From NCBI GenBank assembly GCA_019358875.1, contig JAHHIF010000022.1, positions 51,403-115,402 of the forward strand: a DNA stretch of 64,000 nucleotides, given 5' to 3'. Below the pieces are notes generated by a model. That model was given only the letters and a program-made list of their open reading frames with translations. It was not told the origin of the DNA and did no database searches. A program made the position numbers and the translations under genes. Shown here in pieces: positions 50,558-59,676 of this stretch. Position 1 is the stretch's first letter. Each line of letters begins with the position of its first letter. Source of the DNA: Symplocastrum torsivum CPER-KK1. GTDB taxonomy: Bacteria > Cyanobacteriota > Cyanobacteriia > Cyanobacteriales > Coleofasciculaceae.

Positions 50558-51613
50558 TTAGTTAGAGATTGATAGCGCTTGTGTCAACAAATCTCGATGC
50601 ATTAGTGCCCGATCAACTAAGGACTGAATTTGGTCACTACTTAGTGGGTCGCCATTGGCATAGTGTTCTAGCCAAGTTTGACTGATAATATTTGGGTCAT
50701 CTGGCAACTGTGCTAGTTCCCATCCTGGTAAGTCCAAGTCACTCATCAGTTGGCTAACCTTAGGGTCATAACTAAGAGCAAAACAGCGGCATTCTGCTGC
50801 CGCCGCCATGATTAAACTGTGGTAGCGCATCCCAATTGCCATTTCTACACCCCGGAATAAACCTTTCAATTGTCTAGGGTCTTCTATCTGGAAAATCTGG
50901 TTTGAACCGGGAAGCTGGGACTGAATGGATTCAGCAATGCTTAAGTCTTGAGAGGCTTGGAAGGGAACAAGCAAGATACAGGTTTGTGTGGCTTTTTGAA
51001 AGTTAATTAGAGCTTCGGTCAGGTTGGCAAGGCGTTCTGAGGTTAGTGCAGGATGCGATCGCAAGGTAACGGCGACTCTTGGTGCGGGTAAGTCCCACAA
51101 CCCTTGTACCTGTGAGGAATCTAGTGCCCAGACTGGATCAGGGGCAATAATAAAGGGAATTTTCCAATCCGCTAACAGTTCGGCTGAACCGCGATCTCGC
51201 ACGCTTACGGCAGTACAACTGGCAAATGACTGCCGCGCTACCCGACGAGTCAGTTCACGCTTCAGGGGGCCAATTCCCTGCGCCCAGGCAATCGTTTTTA
51301 AGCCCAACTGTCGAGCCAGCCCCATTAATCCGGCATAGTAGAGTGGGCTAGCTGCACTGGTAACATCTTGGATGAGACTACCGCCGCCCCAAATAAAAAA
51401 GTCGGAGTTACGCATTGCCTTCAGCACTCGAAAGGCAGAATTGCGATCACAAGTCTGAACTTTATAGCGCTTCCTGGTTTCTGTCGGGTTCCCAGAAAGC
51501 ACCAAAGGTGTCACACCCTGCGGCAACATTTGTAACAGGGAAGCAAGCAAGGCTTCATCACCAGCGTTGCCCTTCCCGTAATATCCACATAAAACTGCTC
51601 GTATTTCCCTCAT
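50558..51613 (-). CDS. csaB: Polysaccharide pyruvyl transferase CsaB
   Basis: A 351-residue enzyme that transfers pyruvate from phosphoenolpyruvate to sugar residues of cell-wall polysaccharides, forming the ketal that S-layer SLH domains recognise. Opening motif AVLCGYYGKGNAGDEALLAS, then DFFIWGGGSLIQDVTS, AWAQGIGPL, SVRDRGSAELL, and the late VEMAIGMRYHSLIMAAAAE are typical. Length matches CsaB. The start ATG has the expected position. It is monocistronic, unlike cases where csaA precedes it. It suggests the organism carries SLH-anchored surface proteins. Confidence 0.93.
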   Translation of the reverse strand: MREIRAVLCGYYGKGNAGDEALLASLLQMLPQGVTPLVLSGNPTETRKRYKVQTCDRNSAFRVLKAMRNSDFFIWGGGSLIQDVTSAASPLYYAGLMGLARQLGLKTIAWAQGIGPLKRELTRRVARQSFASCTAVSVRDRGSAELLADWKIPFIIAPDPVWALDSSQVQGLWDLPAPRVAVTLRSHPALTSERLANLTEALINFQKATQTCILLVPFQASQDLSIAESIQSQLPGSNQIFQIEDPRQLKGLFRGVEMAIGMRYHSLIMAAAAECRCFALSYDPKVSQLMSDLDLPGWELAQLPDDPNIISQTWLEHYANGDPLSSDQIQSLVDRALMHRDLLTQALSISN

Positions 51614-51763
51614 GCGAAAACTTTACCAGCTTTCGCTCAACGATACGATAGGGAATTCATGGTCATTGGATAAAGGCATCTTTCTTCACCTTTGCCTTTT
51701 CCCGTGACTTAGAGCAACAAGTCTATTACTTATACTTAATGCGATCGCACGCCTAAAAAATCT

Positions 51764-51800
51764 GAATTGTGCCTTCTCTTAATTCATGAAGGCACAATTC
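51764..51800 (-). terminator. Intrinsic terminator of the pentapeptide gene
   Basis: GAATTGTGCCTTC and GAAGGCACAATTC form a perfect 13-bp stem with an 11-nt loop. On the minus strand it is followed by AGATTTTTTAGG. It lies 108 nt after the stop of the minus-strand pentapeptide gene. Confidence 0.85.
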
Positions 51801-51907
51801 ATTGTCTTTACATTTCAAACCCAATTTCAGTTGAGTATTACTCGCTTGTGGCTAGGCATTGCTCCGTCATCTCCGCTATCCCAGCATAAGTAACACTTCA
51901 ACACAAC

Positions 51908-52363
51908 CTAGTCCCAAGGTTGGAGTTGTGCATCGTCTCCACCAATGCCGATTCCTGTTTCATAGATTTCGGCATCACTGATGTTGAGGTCACTCATTGA
52001 TGCACCATAAACATTAGAATCATAAATCTTAGCGAGAGTAAAGTTTACCTCGTCAAGATTGGCTTCCTGAAAATTGACGTTAGTTGCAAAAGCTGATGTT
52101 AAATTAGCGGCTTCTAAGTTGGCACCCTTGAGGTCTGCACCTTCAAGATTTGCTTCTGTAAGGTCAGCATTTTCCAGATTCGCTTCTCTCAAGTCAGCAC
52201 CAATCAAATGTGCGCCCCTGAGGTTAGCTCCTGATAGATCACACTGGAAACATGTTCCAGTTGACAGTAGTTGCTTTACATGAATTGGATTTTCAGCTTT
52301 AACTGGGTTAGTGAAAAATAGGGGAGTTAATAAAGTTAGGGCGGCTAACAATTTGAATTTCAT
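51908..52363 (-). CDS. Pentapeptide-repeat protein, secreted
   Basis: A 151-residue protein with a signal peptide (LLAALTLLTPLFFTNPVKA) and a pair of Cys residues just after (TGTCFQCDLSG). About 14 pentapeptide repeats with the A(N/D)LXX signature follow (GANLRGAHLIGADLREANLE). These form a short right-handed beta helix. The C-terminal 25 residues (EIYETGIGIGGDDAQ) leave the repeat. The Cys-X2-Cys motif before the repeats recurs in cyanobacterial pentapeptide proteins. The frame opens ten codons earlier at another start, but GGGG before ATG 52363 makes this the better start. Confidence 0.85.
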   Translation of the reverse strand: MKFKLLAALTLLTPLFFTNPVKAENPIHVKQLLSTGTCFQCDLSGANLRGAHLIGADLREANLENADLTEANLEGADLKGANLEAANLTSAFATNVNFQEANLDEVNFTLAKIYDSNVYGASMSDLNISDAEIYETGIGIGGDDAQLQPWD

Positions 52364-52756
52364 AATTTTTCCCCTTGTCTTGATAAGTAACATCTGTTCC
52401 GTTTTTTCCTCACAATTCTAGTATGGCATTAATCTCCCTACAGTTAATTGCCCCACAGACAGATCGTGAGAAGTATCAACTTTAGTCGTGAGGTAGAAAT
52501 CTTATTAAATTGACTTAGTGCTGTTTAGTGACATGATCTAGATCACTGTAGCGATTTCATTATTATGAATATGACCTACATTGCTAGATAGTTTGAATAG
52601 TCTGGGACAGCAGCCAGGTTCACTGTTGGAGGTTGATGAAGACATAGCAGTGCTGCGATCGCTTTTTATCGAAGATAGACGCTTTGCTTCGCCTTTATCA
52701 TCGGCAACGAGAAATACCTGAAGGCTGAGTGCTGATTGCTGATTGCTGAACGCTTT
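52364..52756. other. Intergenic region
   Basis: No gene is supported. One HIP1-like site lies near 52656. A low-complexity tract of repeated GCTGATT (about 52724-52750) borders the end of the dioxygenase gene and resembles one near 15560. Confidence 0.5.
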
Positions 52757-53629
52757 TCAGTATTCACTCAACGAAATTTGAGTTAAGCCCGGAAACAGTG
52801 GCGCTTGCTCTTTGTTGTACTTCGCCAGGTAATCTCGGAACGATGTGCCACCCGTACCAATATCAACGCCAACAATCTTTAACTGCTGTACCGCCAAACC
52901 GAGATGCGCTTGATGAAAGCGACACTTGTACTCATCATAGGTACGCATACACCTTAGAATTGCACTGACATGAGGATGATTGAGTAGATTGGCAACTTGT
53001 TGTTCTCTAGAGTCACCCGCCGTACGCTTGACTAGAGTTTCGTAGTAGTAGGCAAGATTGTGATTGCGGTATTGCTCGAACCACTTAGCAATATCATCTC
53101 CATAGCGGCGCTCAAACTCTGTTTCGGCAATATGAGGTTTGCCCTCCGCATCGTTGGTGCCACCTTCCCAATACTTCGGCACACCACTCATAATCTCTAG
53201 ATGGCGAAACTGGAAGGATTGGAAACCACTTGTTGGGCCAATAGTGGTACGAAACTCGGCAAAGGCTCGCATCGTGGTAAGAATTGGCATAGTTGTCACC
53301 ACCACTTCGTAGAGGCGGAGAATGCGTTTGAAGAAGTAACACGCCTCACTTGTATCACCAACTACTGCATCTACTTCATCTTTTAGAGCAACAGCTAAAC
53401 CTTCTAACACGCGCTCCATATCTGCGATCATCTGATTGAAGGCAAGTTCACAGATTTGATGGACGGCAATGAATAAATCTTCGTCCTTTGAGGCGGTTAA
53501 AGGGTTCTTGCAACTTAAAAGTGCCTCAAGATTGTGATAACTCCAGTAGTGGTTGTTAGTAGCATCTAGGTTCGGATCTAGTGGAGGTAAGGGTTGAGGT
53601 TTGTAAGATTCCATCATCTTGAAAGCCAT
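52757..53629 (-). CDS. Tryptophan 2,3-dioxygenase family protein
   Basis: A 290-residue protein of the haem-dependent tryptophan 2,3-dioxygenase superfamily. Matching features are NHYWSYHNLEALLSCKNPLT, DLFIAVHQICELAFNQMIADM with the distal-side His, SGFQSFQFRHLEIMSG and the C-terminal FHQAHLGLAVQQLKIVGVDI with GTGGTSFRDYL. TDO opens the indole ring in the kynurenine route. The helix with the proximal His is present in FHQAHLGL. The cyanobacterial members are slightly shorter than the E. coli-type enzyme and may act on related indoles. No other kynurenine-pathway gene is nearby. Confidence 0.85.
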   Translation of the reverse strand: MAFKMMESYKPQPLPPLDPNLDATNNHYWSYHNLEALLSCKNPLTASKDEDLFIAVHQICELAFNQMIADMERVLEGLAVALKDEVDAVVGDTSEACYFFKRILRLYEVVVTTMPILTTMRAFAEFRTTIGPTSGFQSFQFRHLEIMSGVPKYWEGGTNDAEGKPHIAETEFERRYGDDIAKWFEQYRNHNLAYYYETLVKRTAGDSREQQVANLLNHPHVSAILRCMRTYDEYKCRFHQAHLGLAVQQLKIVGVDIGTGGTSFRDYLAKYNKEQAPLFPGLTQISLSEY

Positions 53630-53770
53630 CTAAAAAAGATTATTTTGTAACCCACATTCCGCCCTTTCAACTGTCACACTCGATAATTATTTGGGTCTTG
53701 GAAACTGAAACACCCAGCGTCAGGTGGAACGCTGAGTGCCTTACCTAGTTGATTAGACCTCTTGAAGAGC

Positions 53771-53867
53771 AATAGCTAGGACGGGCTTTTCGGCTCATCC
53801 CACTCATAGTCATTTTTTCTTGTGGGGTAGGTGTCCCGTCTGCCCAAAAATTTGATGAAAAAGACCT
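53771..53867 (+). mobile_element. MITE-like element, second copy of the AGGACGGGCTTTTC family
   Basis: About 96 bp match the element at 18870-18985 with about four substitutions. It shares AATAGCTAGGACGGGC at the left and GATGAAAAAGAC at the right, but the 11-bp inverted ends of the first copy are degenerate here. It lies between the dioxygenase and peptidase genes. Confidence 0.75.
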
Positions 53868-53884
53868 TTTCCCTTTTCCCGTTT

Positions 53885-55384
53885 CTAAAACCCTCGTTGT
53901 GGGGTTCCTTGGGCGAGTTGTAGAGCATTGATGAATTGAGCCAAAGCATACTCCAGATGAGCGCCAGCATCAACGGCTACCCAACCATCAGTGGTTAAGT
54001 GTCGCCATTCAAAGTGCAGGTGAGGGCCAGTAGAATTACCCGTGCTGCCAACGCGCCCAATCACAGTTCCCTGTTCTACAAGTTCGCCAGTTTGAACAAA
54101 GATTTCTGAAAGGTGAGCATAGCGGCTTTCCTGTGTGCCCTTTTCATGCCGCAAAATTACGGTGAGTCCATAGCCGCCCAAAAAGTCGGCAGTTGCCACC
54201 TCTCCAGATGCCGCCGCAATTACAGGTGTGCCTTGAGGTGCGCCCAAATCTGTCCCCGCATGAAAACGGTAGTCACCGGAAATGGGATGAAGCCGCCAGC
54301 CAAATAACGAGGTGATTGAGACAGGAATTGTTAGAGGGAACATAAAGCTCGATTTTCCGATGGTCGGACGCCCTACAGGTCGATTGGTGAGGTTGTAGTA
54401 AGCCAAACCTGTTGGCGTTGTCCCGCCTCCGCTAGAACTTCCGCCAGAATAGGAGGAATACGCTTTCTGCCGAGTCGGACGAACACCACTAGCACTGACT
54501 CTCAACGGTCCGACTCTGACAGGTTGGATTCCCCTGATAGGAGGGGCTGGGAGCCTTCTTACTCCGTTTAGCTGAGGTTCCTGAAGGGTAACCAGACTGG
54601 TGAGGGCTTGACGCGCTGTTTGTTGACCGGGTTTTTGTAGATCTGGTGTTTGTTGACCTGCTATTTGTTGACCGGGCTTTTGTTGACGAGGTGTGATCCC
54701 GCCACAGGCTCCACTGGAAAGCTGCCCATTTTGAGCAACAGCGCTACAGCCTGTTGAGCGTTCGGTTAAGACAACGGAATTCGGTGCATTATACCTCTGG
54801 GTCGCACCAATACTGTAGTCTGTGCGATCAATGTAGCTATTGCTGGGATCAACTGGGCTGTTAGCGGTTTGCTCTGTCTGGGCAGGGTTAAAGATGACAC
54901 TGGGGGGTTTCGCTATGGTTGACCTGTCGGGTAAAGATAAGTTGGGAGCCGCTAGCACAGGTTTTTTTGGTGTTGTGGCAGCAGGTGCTGGTCTTGAGAT
55001 TTGTGGTCTTGCCTCTGGAACTGGTTTTCTTACTACAGGTGCAGGAGCCGGAGCGGGCTTACGCACGGGGACAACTGGCACAATAACTGTTTCGGGAGCT
55101 GCTGGCTTCGGTTTGAAAGCTGGTACAGGGGCTTGTACAGGTACAGCCATTTCTCTAGGACGCGATCGCACTGGAGGAGCCGCTTCGTTAACGTGAACAA
55201 CGGGTGGGGCTTCAACCGCTGCTGGTGGCGCAGCTACAGGGTCTGAGGCGGTTTCCGTTTGAGCGACAACCAGACCACTGCTCAATAGCCCAAGAGCGCT
55301 CATCAAACTCAGTGCCTGTATCAATCGGGGACACCGATAAAAGATGCTTAAAGGGGTGCAACCCGACGAAGTTCCTTTTGTCAT
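53885..55384 (-). CDS. M23 family metallopeptidase (LytM-type)
   Basis: A 499-residue cell-wall endopeptidase. A signal segment (ALSLMSALGLLSSGLVVAQT) is followed by about 280 residues of Pro/Ala/Lys-rich linker, including a tandem QKPGQQ(I/T)A repeat. The C-terminal M23 domain has FGWRLHPISGDYRFHAGTDL with the zinc His and Asp, and GNSTGPHLHFEW with the other zinc His. All catalytic residues are present, so it should cut peptidoglycan cross-bridges. The linker may span the periplasm or the peptidoglycan. The long repeated linker is variable in related proteins. It stands alone. Confidence 0.9.
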   Translation of the reverse strand: MTKGTSSGCTPLSIFYRCPRLIQALSLMSALGLLSSGLVVAQTETASDPVAAPPAAVEAPPVVHVNEAAPPVRSRPREMAVPVQAPVPAFKPKPAAPETVIVPVVPVRKPAPAPAPVVRKPVPEARPQISRPAPAATTPKKPVLAAPNLSLPDRSTIAKPPSVIFNPAQTEQTANSPVDPSNSYIDRTDYSIGATQRYNAPNSVVLTERSTGCSAVAQNGQLSSGACGGITPRQQKPGQQIAGQQTPDLQKPGQQTARQALTSLVTLQEPQLNGVRRLPAPPIRGIQPVRVGPLRVSASGVRPTRQKAYSSYSGGSSSGGGTTPTGLAYYNLTNRPVGRPTIGKSSFMFPLTIPVSITSLFGWRLHPISGDYRFHAGTDLGAPQGTPVIAAASGEVATADFLGGYGLTVILRHEKGTQESRYAHLSEIFVQTGELVEQGTVIGRVGSTGNSTGPHLHFEWRHLTTDGWVAVDAGAHLEYALAQFINALQLAQGTPQRGF

Positions 55385-55501
55385 TTCCGACTCCTACTCC
55401 TCACTCTAAAAAAGTCATCCGGAAGATTTCGTGAATTTCGGTCAGGGACGTATTTTGTTTAGTCACAGACCGAATCGACTTTGACCGTTATGCCCAACGA
55501 A

Positions 55502-56458
55502 TTATTGACAATAGCCAAGACTGATTGTACCGGGCTTTAGGCAAGTTTCTGTTAAGGAAGCGGATGTTGTAACTTCCCCAACGGCAGCTTCTGTTGAATT
55601 TAAGCTGACTCGTAAATCCCCTGTGGGTGTGACACCTACGATAGTTCCAAGATTTCCGTCCACTGTGATGTGGCGTCCTTGGCTATCGAGTAACTCCAGG
55701 TAAGACGGTAGCAGATTTTCCATGCCTTGCTCAGACAAGCTTTGGTATCCAAAATTCAGTCCTTGTATAACAATTGCCGCAAGCATTTCCAAAGATGTCA
55801 CGCCTACATTTAACTCTTCTTCACAAAAAGTCTGCAAATTGATGCCTGATTCAGGCACACAATTGCTCCAATTAATCCCGACACCAACAACAGCTTGAGC
55901 AATCCAACCCTGCCTGACACGGGTTTCAGTCAAAATACCTCCCAGCTTGCGCCCCTTCAGAAGTAAATCATTAGGCCACTTAAGGAAAACAGGAATACCA
56001 TAATGCCTTAAAGTTGTGGCAATTCCCCAAGCACCAGATAAAGTTAGCTGAGCGCTGTTCGAGGCAGGAAGATTGGTCGCTAAAGCCAGCGATAAGTAAA
56101 GTCCCCCAACGTTAGATTGCCATTGCCGCCCCCACTGCCCCCGCCCAGCCGTTTGCTGAGCGGCAATAACAATGGTTCCTGCTGTTGCTCCTTGGTTGAG
56201 CAATTCCCAGAGAGTTTGGTTTGTAGAAGGCAGGGTGTCAAATAAGTGTAGAGGTATCTCTTCAACAGGTCGCGGAGGAATGACTATCGGGGGCTGGGGG
56301 CTAGGGGCTGGCGGCTGGGAAGGATTTTTTTTCAGAAGATATCCGGGTTCTAAATCTCTGCTCCTATTTTCCCAATCCCCAATCCCTATGCCCTGTTGAG
56401 ATAGATGCTTGCCGACCTCTGATAGAGCTACCTCAAACTGTTGCTGATTAAATACCAT
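55502..56458 (-). CDS. birA: Biotin-[acetyl-CoA carboxylase] ligase with inserted repeats
   Basis: A 318-residue biotin ligase that activates biotin as biotinyl-AMP and transfers it to the carboxyl carrier protein. The catalytic domain starts at LHLFDTLPSTNQTLW (about 70) and shows TAGRGQWGRQW (biotinyl-AMP loop), GGLYLSLALAT and VFLKWPNDLLLKGRKLGGIL. There is no N-terminal HTH, so it should not be a repressor. Residues 20-65 are odd: GIGIGDWENRSR is encoded by a CCCCAAT-type tandem repeat and PSQPPAPSPQPPIV by a GGGGCTGG-like tract. These low-complexity inserts lie in front of the enzyme fold and probably form a flexible tail. Confidence 0.9.
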   Translation of the reverse strand: MVFNQQQFEVALSEVGKHLSQQGIGIGDWENRSRDLEPGYLLKKNPSQPPAPSPQPPIVIPPRPVEEIPLHLFDTLPSTNQTLWELLNQGATAGTIVIAAQQTAGRGQWGRQWQSNVGGLYLSLALATNLPASNSAQLTLSGAWGIATTLRHYGIPVFLKWPNDLLLKGRKLGGILTETRVRQGWIAQAVVGVGINWSNCVPESGINLQTFCEEELNVGVTSLEMLAAIVIQGLNFGYQSLSEQGMENLLPSYLELLDSQGRHITVDGNLGTIVGVTPTGDLRVSLNSTEAAVGEVTTSASLTETCLKPGTISLGYCQ

Positions 56459-56590
56459 TACTACGCGCTCGAAGTAATTCGTTGCCTAAGCTAGCATAGA
56501 TTCACCAGGAATTGATAAATTCCTAGGCTTAAATGCAGCTTTCTTATAAGGGCAGGGAGCGTGATTGAAACAACTGTTCGAGGTTCTTTT

Positions 56591-57415
56591 ATGCATACTT
56601 GGTGCTGGCAGACTTGGGAAGAATTGCCCTATCTGACCTGTAGTCTTCTTAAAGGTTGGGAACATGGCTTTTTCACTTCAGCATTTTCCCCGCGCTCTCC
56701 CGCAGAAATTGTGGACGCACTCCAGCCTCAGGCTCAAGTGTATCGAGTGAGACAGGTACATGGCAATACAGTTCTAACATCCTCAGAGATTGAAAGTGCA
56801 GCGCGTGCGAGTCAGGAGAGGAAAGAGGAGCCAGAAAAACCACCTGCTGATGGTATCTTGACTGAGCAACCTCAGCAAGCCGTCTGGGTTTGTAGTGCGG
56901 ATTGTACGCCTGTGTTGATTGCGGACGAAAAGACAGGGCAAGTCGCCGCTATACACGCAGGTTGGCGGGGAACAGCGTCTCGAATTGTGCCAAATGCGAT
57001 CGCACGCTTGCTCAACTCTGGTAGCCGCCTCCAAGATATACGCATTGCTATGGGGCCTGCGATCGCGGGTGAGGTTTATCAGGTATCAGAAACAGTTGCT
57101 GCTGAAGTGGGTGCAAGCATTGTCTCAAAAGATAAAGCAGAGACACCAGAAGCAATTCTCGATGTCTTGCAGCAACTACCCAACCCACCTATCCTTGACG
57201 ACCCACAACCCGGACGAGTGCGTCTAGATGTGCGGCGAGTGAATGCACTACAACTAGAACAACTGGGTGTTAGTTCTGAACAAGTTGCGATCGCACCTTA
57301 CTGCACCTATCAGGAACCAGAGCATTTCTTCTCCTACCGCCGCGATAAGCTCAAAAAAGTCCAATGGTCAGGCATTGTTAGCAAAACACCTGACGCTAAC
57401 GTGTTTCCAAGTTAG
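56591..57415 (+). CDS. pgeF: Peptidoglycan editing factor / multicopper-like oxidase (YfiH family)
   Basis: A 274-residue YfiH/PgeF protein. Members remove wrongly incorporated L-Ser from peptidoglycan precursors; some also oxidise adenosine. The metal site residues are in CSADCTPVLI and AIHAGWRGTASRIVPN, and the C-terminal block is APYCTYQEPEHFFSYRRD. The family is typically 240-290 residues long. The frame begins at GTG 56561, but the ATG at 56591 (MHTWCWQTWEELPYLTCSLL) fits the usual cyanobacterial start and has GAGG upstream. It is divergent from birA. Confidence 0.88.
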   Translation: MHTWCWQTWEELPYLTCSLLKGWEHGFFTSAFSPRSPAEIVDALQPQAQVYRVRQVHGNTVLTSSEIESAARASQERKEEPEKPPADGILTEQPQQAVWVCSADCTPVLIADEKTGQVAAIHAGWRGTASRIVPNAIARLLNSGSRLQDIRIAMGPAIAGEVYQVSETVAAEVGASIVSKDKAETPEAILDVLQQLPNPPILDDPQPGRVRLDVRRVNALQLEQLGVSSEQVAIAPYCTYQEPEHFFSYRRDKLKKVQWSGIVSKTPDANVFPS

Positions 57416-57531
57416 CAATACACTCAAGGACTCTCTTGGAGTGCGCCCCTACCAGCAATCAATAGGAAATTGTTAGTGGTTAATAGAACCTTTCGCACCA
57501 ACCATTAACAACTAACAACCAACAACCAATA

Positions 57532-58818
57532 TTACTTTGGCTCTCGAATTGAACCCATAAACAAAATTGTTCCGGTTCGATTGTCCCGAATCGCACAGAA
57601 GAAGGGACGGTCAACAACCATTTGGAAAGGTTCTGTTGGAACTCGTGCCATTGTAGGAACAGCGGTGACCGAAGTCGTAGCAGCGGCTTCGGTCCCTTCT
57701 TCATTCACTTCTACGAAAGTCTTATGTTTGACTTCATTGATAGCAACTGGATTAGACGTCATATTAGAAAAATTTGCTGCGTCACTAAAAGCCGATTCCA
57801 TCCCTAATGCTTTTAGCGCTGTATTGAGTTGAATATCGTAATCCAACTTGAAGCGAGGAAGTTGGATAGAGCCTTCCTGCATCCCAAATTGATTCATCCA
57901 CTGTTGCCAGTTTTCAGTAGTAAGCTGTTGTTGAAACGCTTCAAGATTAGTAGTCTTTTTCGGTAAAAAGACGTACAAACTCATGCGTCCTTTTCCGTAA
58001 GGTAAACTGATAGCCTGGAACGTGTCATTATCGTAGTATTGATACTCACCCGACTGAGACATCATCGGGTGTTGCTTCTGGCTCCCATCGGATAGATAGA
58101 AAGGACGATCAGCCGTTTGACTCTTTTTGAATTTGTCCGTCCAGCTACCTTTAAAGTAAATTGCATTAATTAGGAAGAGAGCATGATCGGGTTGGATTTG
58201 CTCAATAATCTGCTCTATTTTCCCACGAGTGTTTTCTTTAACCCAGTTGTTGATAGTACGTGGAGCATCAGCACTAGTAAAGTCGAGTTCTGTTACTTTT
58301 GCTCCATAGAACTGCCTGTTTCTTTCCATGAAGTCAGGATTGAAGGTAAAGCCTTGCTTTGCCCACAGAGAGTTAGCAATTGATAGCTGGACATCAGGGT
58401 CTGCATTTTCTAAGGAGGCTTTTAAGGCGTTATTTGCCTGGTTAACTGTGGGTAAGGCTATGTCTTGTAATTCCAATGCTTTTGCCATTGCCTGTTGGGT
58501 TTCGCCGCTAGCGCCGTTGTAGGTCATGGAGAGGGCGATCGCAACACTAGTCGGTGAGACAAAAACGTTCTTGTTGCTGTCCTGCTTAAGAATTTCTTTA
58601 TAGAGCTTAAAGCCAAATTTTGTATTTGCTGCAACAACTTTGGAATCCACTGTTGCATTAGGTAATTGTGCATTTAAACGTGGTGATTCAGGCTTTTGGG
58701 AGTTCAACAAGGCACTGAAGGCGTTGAGTTTTTGAGCCATCACCCCTCCTAGTAAACCTGCTAGAACAATCCCTGCTGCCACACTAACACCCACTCGACT
58801 GAGCATCTTTCGATTCAT
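57532..58818 (-). CDS. Secreted or membrane-anchored serpin
   Basis: A 428-residue serine protease inhibitor with an N-terminal hydrophobic segment (VSVAAGIVLAGLLGGVMAQ) that is a signal or anchor. The serpin fold spans about 65-428, with NVFVSPTSVAIALSMTYNGA, ISLPYGKGRMSLYVFLP and FSNMTSNPVAINEVKHKTFV followed by EVNEEGTEAAATTS. This hinge of small residues is of the inhibitory type. By alignment to alpha-1-antitrypsin, P1-P1' would be Thr-Met in AVPTMARVP, though Arg three residues on could be used. The ending FLFMGSIREP-like block (ILFMGSIREP) is conserved. The target protease is unknown. Confidence 0.92.
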   Translation of the reverse strand: MNRKMLSRVGVSVAAGIVLAGLLGGVMAQKLNAFSALLNSQKPESPRLNAQLPNATVDSKVVAANTKFGFKLYKEILKQDSNKNVFVSPTSVAIALSMTYNGASGETQQAMAKALELQDIALPTVNQANNALKASLENADPDVQLSIANSLWAKQGFTFNPDFMERNRQFYGAKVTELDFTSADAPRTINNWVKENTRGKIEQIIEQIQPDHALFLINAIYFKGSWTDKFKKSQTADRPFYLSDGSQKQHPMMSQSGEYQYYDNDTFQAISLPYGKGRMSLYVFLPKKTTNLEAFQQQLTTENWQQWMNQFGMQEGSIQLPRFKLDYDIQLNTALKALGMESAFSDAANFSNMTSNPVAINEVKHKTFVEVNEEGTEAAATTSVTAVPTMARVPTEPFQMVVDRPFFCAIRDNRTGTILFMGSIREPK

Positions 58819-59107
58819 TAGACTACCTCACTTACCGATGCAATTACTTTTTAGGATGACCCGTTCTAGCTAGAGGTCTTCTACTGGTTACAGTTTTGGC
58901 AACTATGACTTGTTGCTTATATTCATCACTTTTGAGCAACCATCGGGGAATTACTTCTAGGGTTTTTTCCGAAGGAGGGAGTAGGAATCTGATTTGTTGC
59001 AGGAACTAGTGCAAGAAGGCAGGGGGCAGAAGGCAGAAGGTCAAAAGGTTTGTATTTTTTACTTTTGCCTCTGTTGTTAACTGGTCACTCATTTGGGCCA
59101 TGCTGCA

Positions 59108-59470
59108 CTAGCAAAATGACATGAGTTTATCTCGGCGTTCTGCCCAGAGTTTTCTCCAGTAATCCAACACAGTTGGGGGGTATTTTTCCTTGAATGTCTC
59201 GGCTTCCTCTTTAATCCAATATCCCAGTTTCATTAAATCTTCTAAGGTAGGGCTTGTCTGAATCATCCGAGCAATTGTTCTAGTCCAACGGTTCAGTGTA
59301 CGGTAACTAATGAATTGACCGCCTTTATCACAGCGATGGACAAATAGAACATAAGCCCAGCATTCAACCCGCACGATCGCAGATAGGGGAATTTTCAAGA
59401 CATGGGCGATGTAGCGGAGGTTGATATGAAATCGCTGAGCGGGTTGAATGCGTCGGAATAAGATGCTCAT
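59108..59470 (-). CDS. Hypothetical protein of an accessory pair (A)
   Basis: A 120-residue basic protein without membrane segment. It contains RFHINLRYIAHVLKIPLSAI and LNRWTRTIARMIQTSPTLED, and ends DYWRKLWAERRDKLMSFC. I do not recognise a family. Its ATG overlaps the stop of the upstream gene as TAATG, so the two are translated together. The gene pair lies opposite the XRE regulator, which might control it. This arrangement is typical of small mobile or toxin-antitoxin-like cassettes, but no motif proves it. Confidence 0.6.
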   Translation of the reverse strand: MSILFRRIQPAQRFHINLRYIAHVLKIPLSAIVRVECWAYVLFVHRCDKGGQFISYRTLNRWTRTIARMIQTSPTLEDLMKLGYWIKEEAETFKEKYPPTVLDYWRKLWAERRDKLMSFC

Positions 59471-59676
59471 TATTTCGCTCCCTCGCTGTCTTGCTTGGAA
59501 TTATCGAGTGTGATGTCAAAGATGATGGTGTGGGGTGCGTTTGGCAGTAGCTGTCGGAGAATTTGAAGGTGGGCTTCTGCATCGCTGCGACGGCGAAAAC
59601 GAGCGACGATAATTTGCTGTATGTTGACTTTAGGGCGAATAATGCACCACGGAAACAGTTGAGTTTTGTAGCTCAT
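59470..59676 (-). CDS. Hypothetical protein of an accessory pair (B)
   Basis: A 68-residue protein beginning MSYKTQLFPWCIIRPKVNIQ and containing IIVARFRRRSDAEAHLQILR and PHTIIFDI. The order beta-strand, RFRRRSDAEAH helix, strand suggests a small alpha/beta fold such as seen in proteins annotated as hypothetical in cyanobacteria. The frame is open much further upstream, but AGGAG lies 6 nt before this ATG. It precedes the 120-residue gene with a 1-nt overlap and is divergent from the XRE gene across a 332-bp gap. Confidence 0.6.
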   Translation of the reverse strand: MSYKTQLFPWCIIRPKVNIQQIIVARFRRRSDAEAHLQILRQLLPNAPHTIIFDITLDNSKQDSEGAK

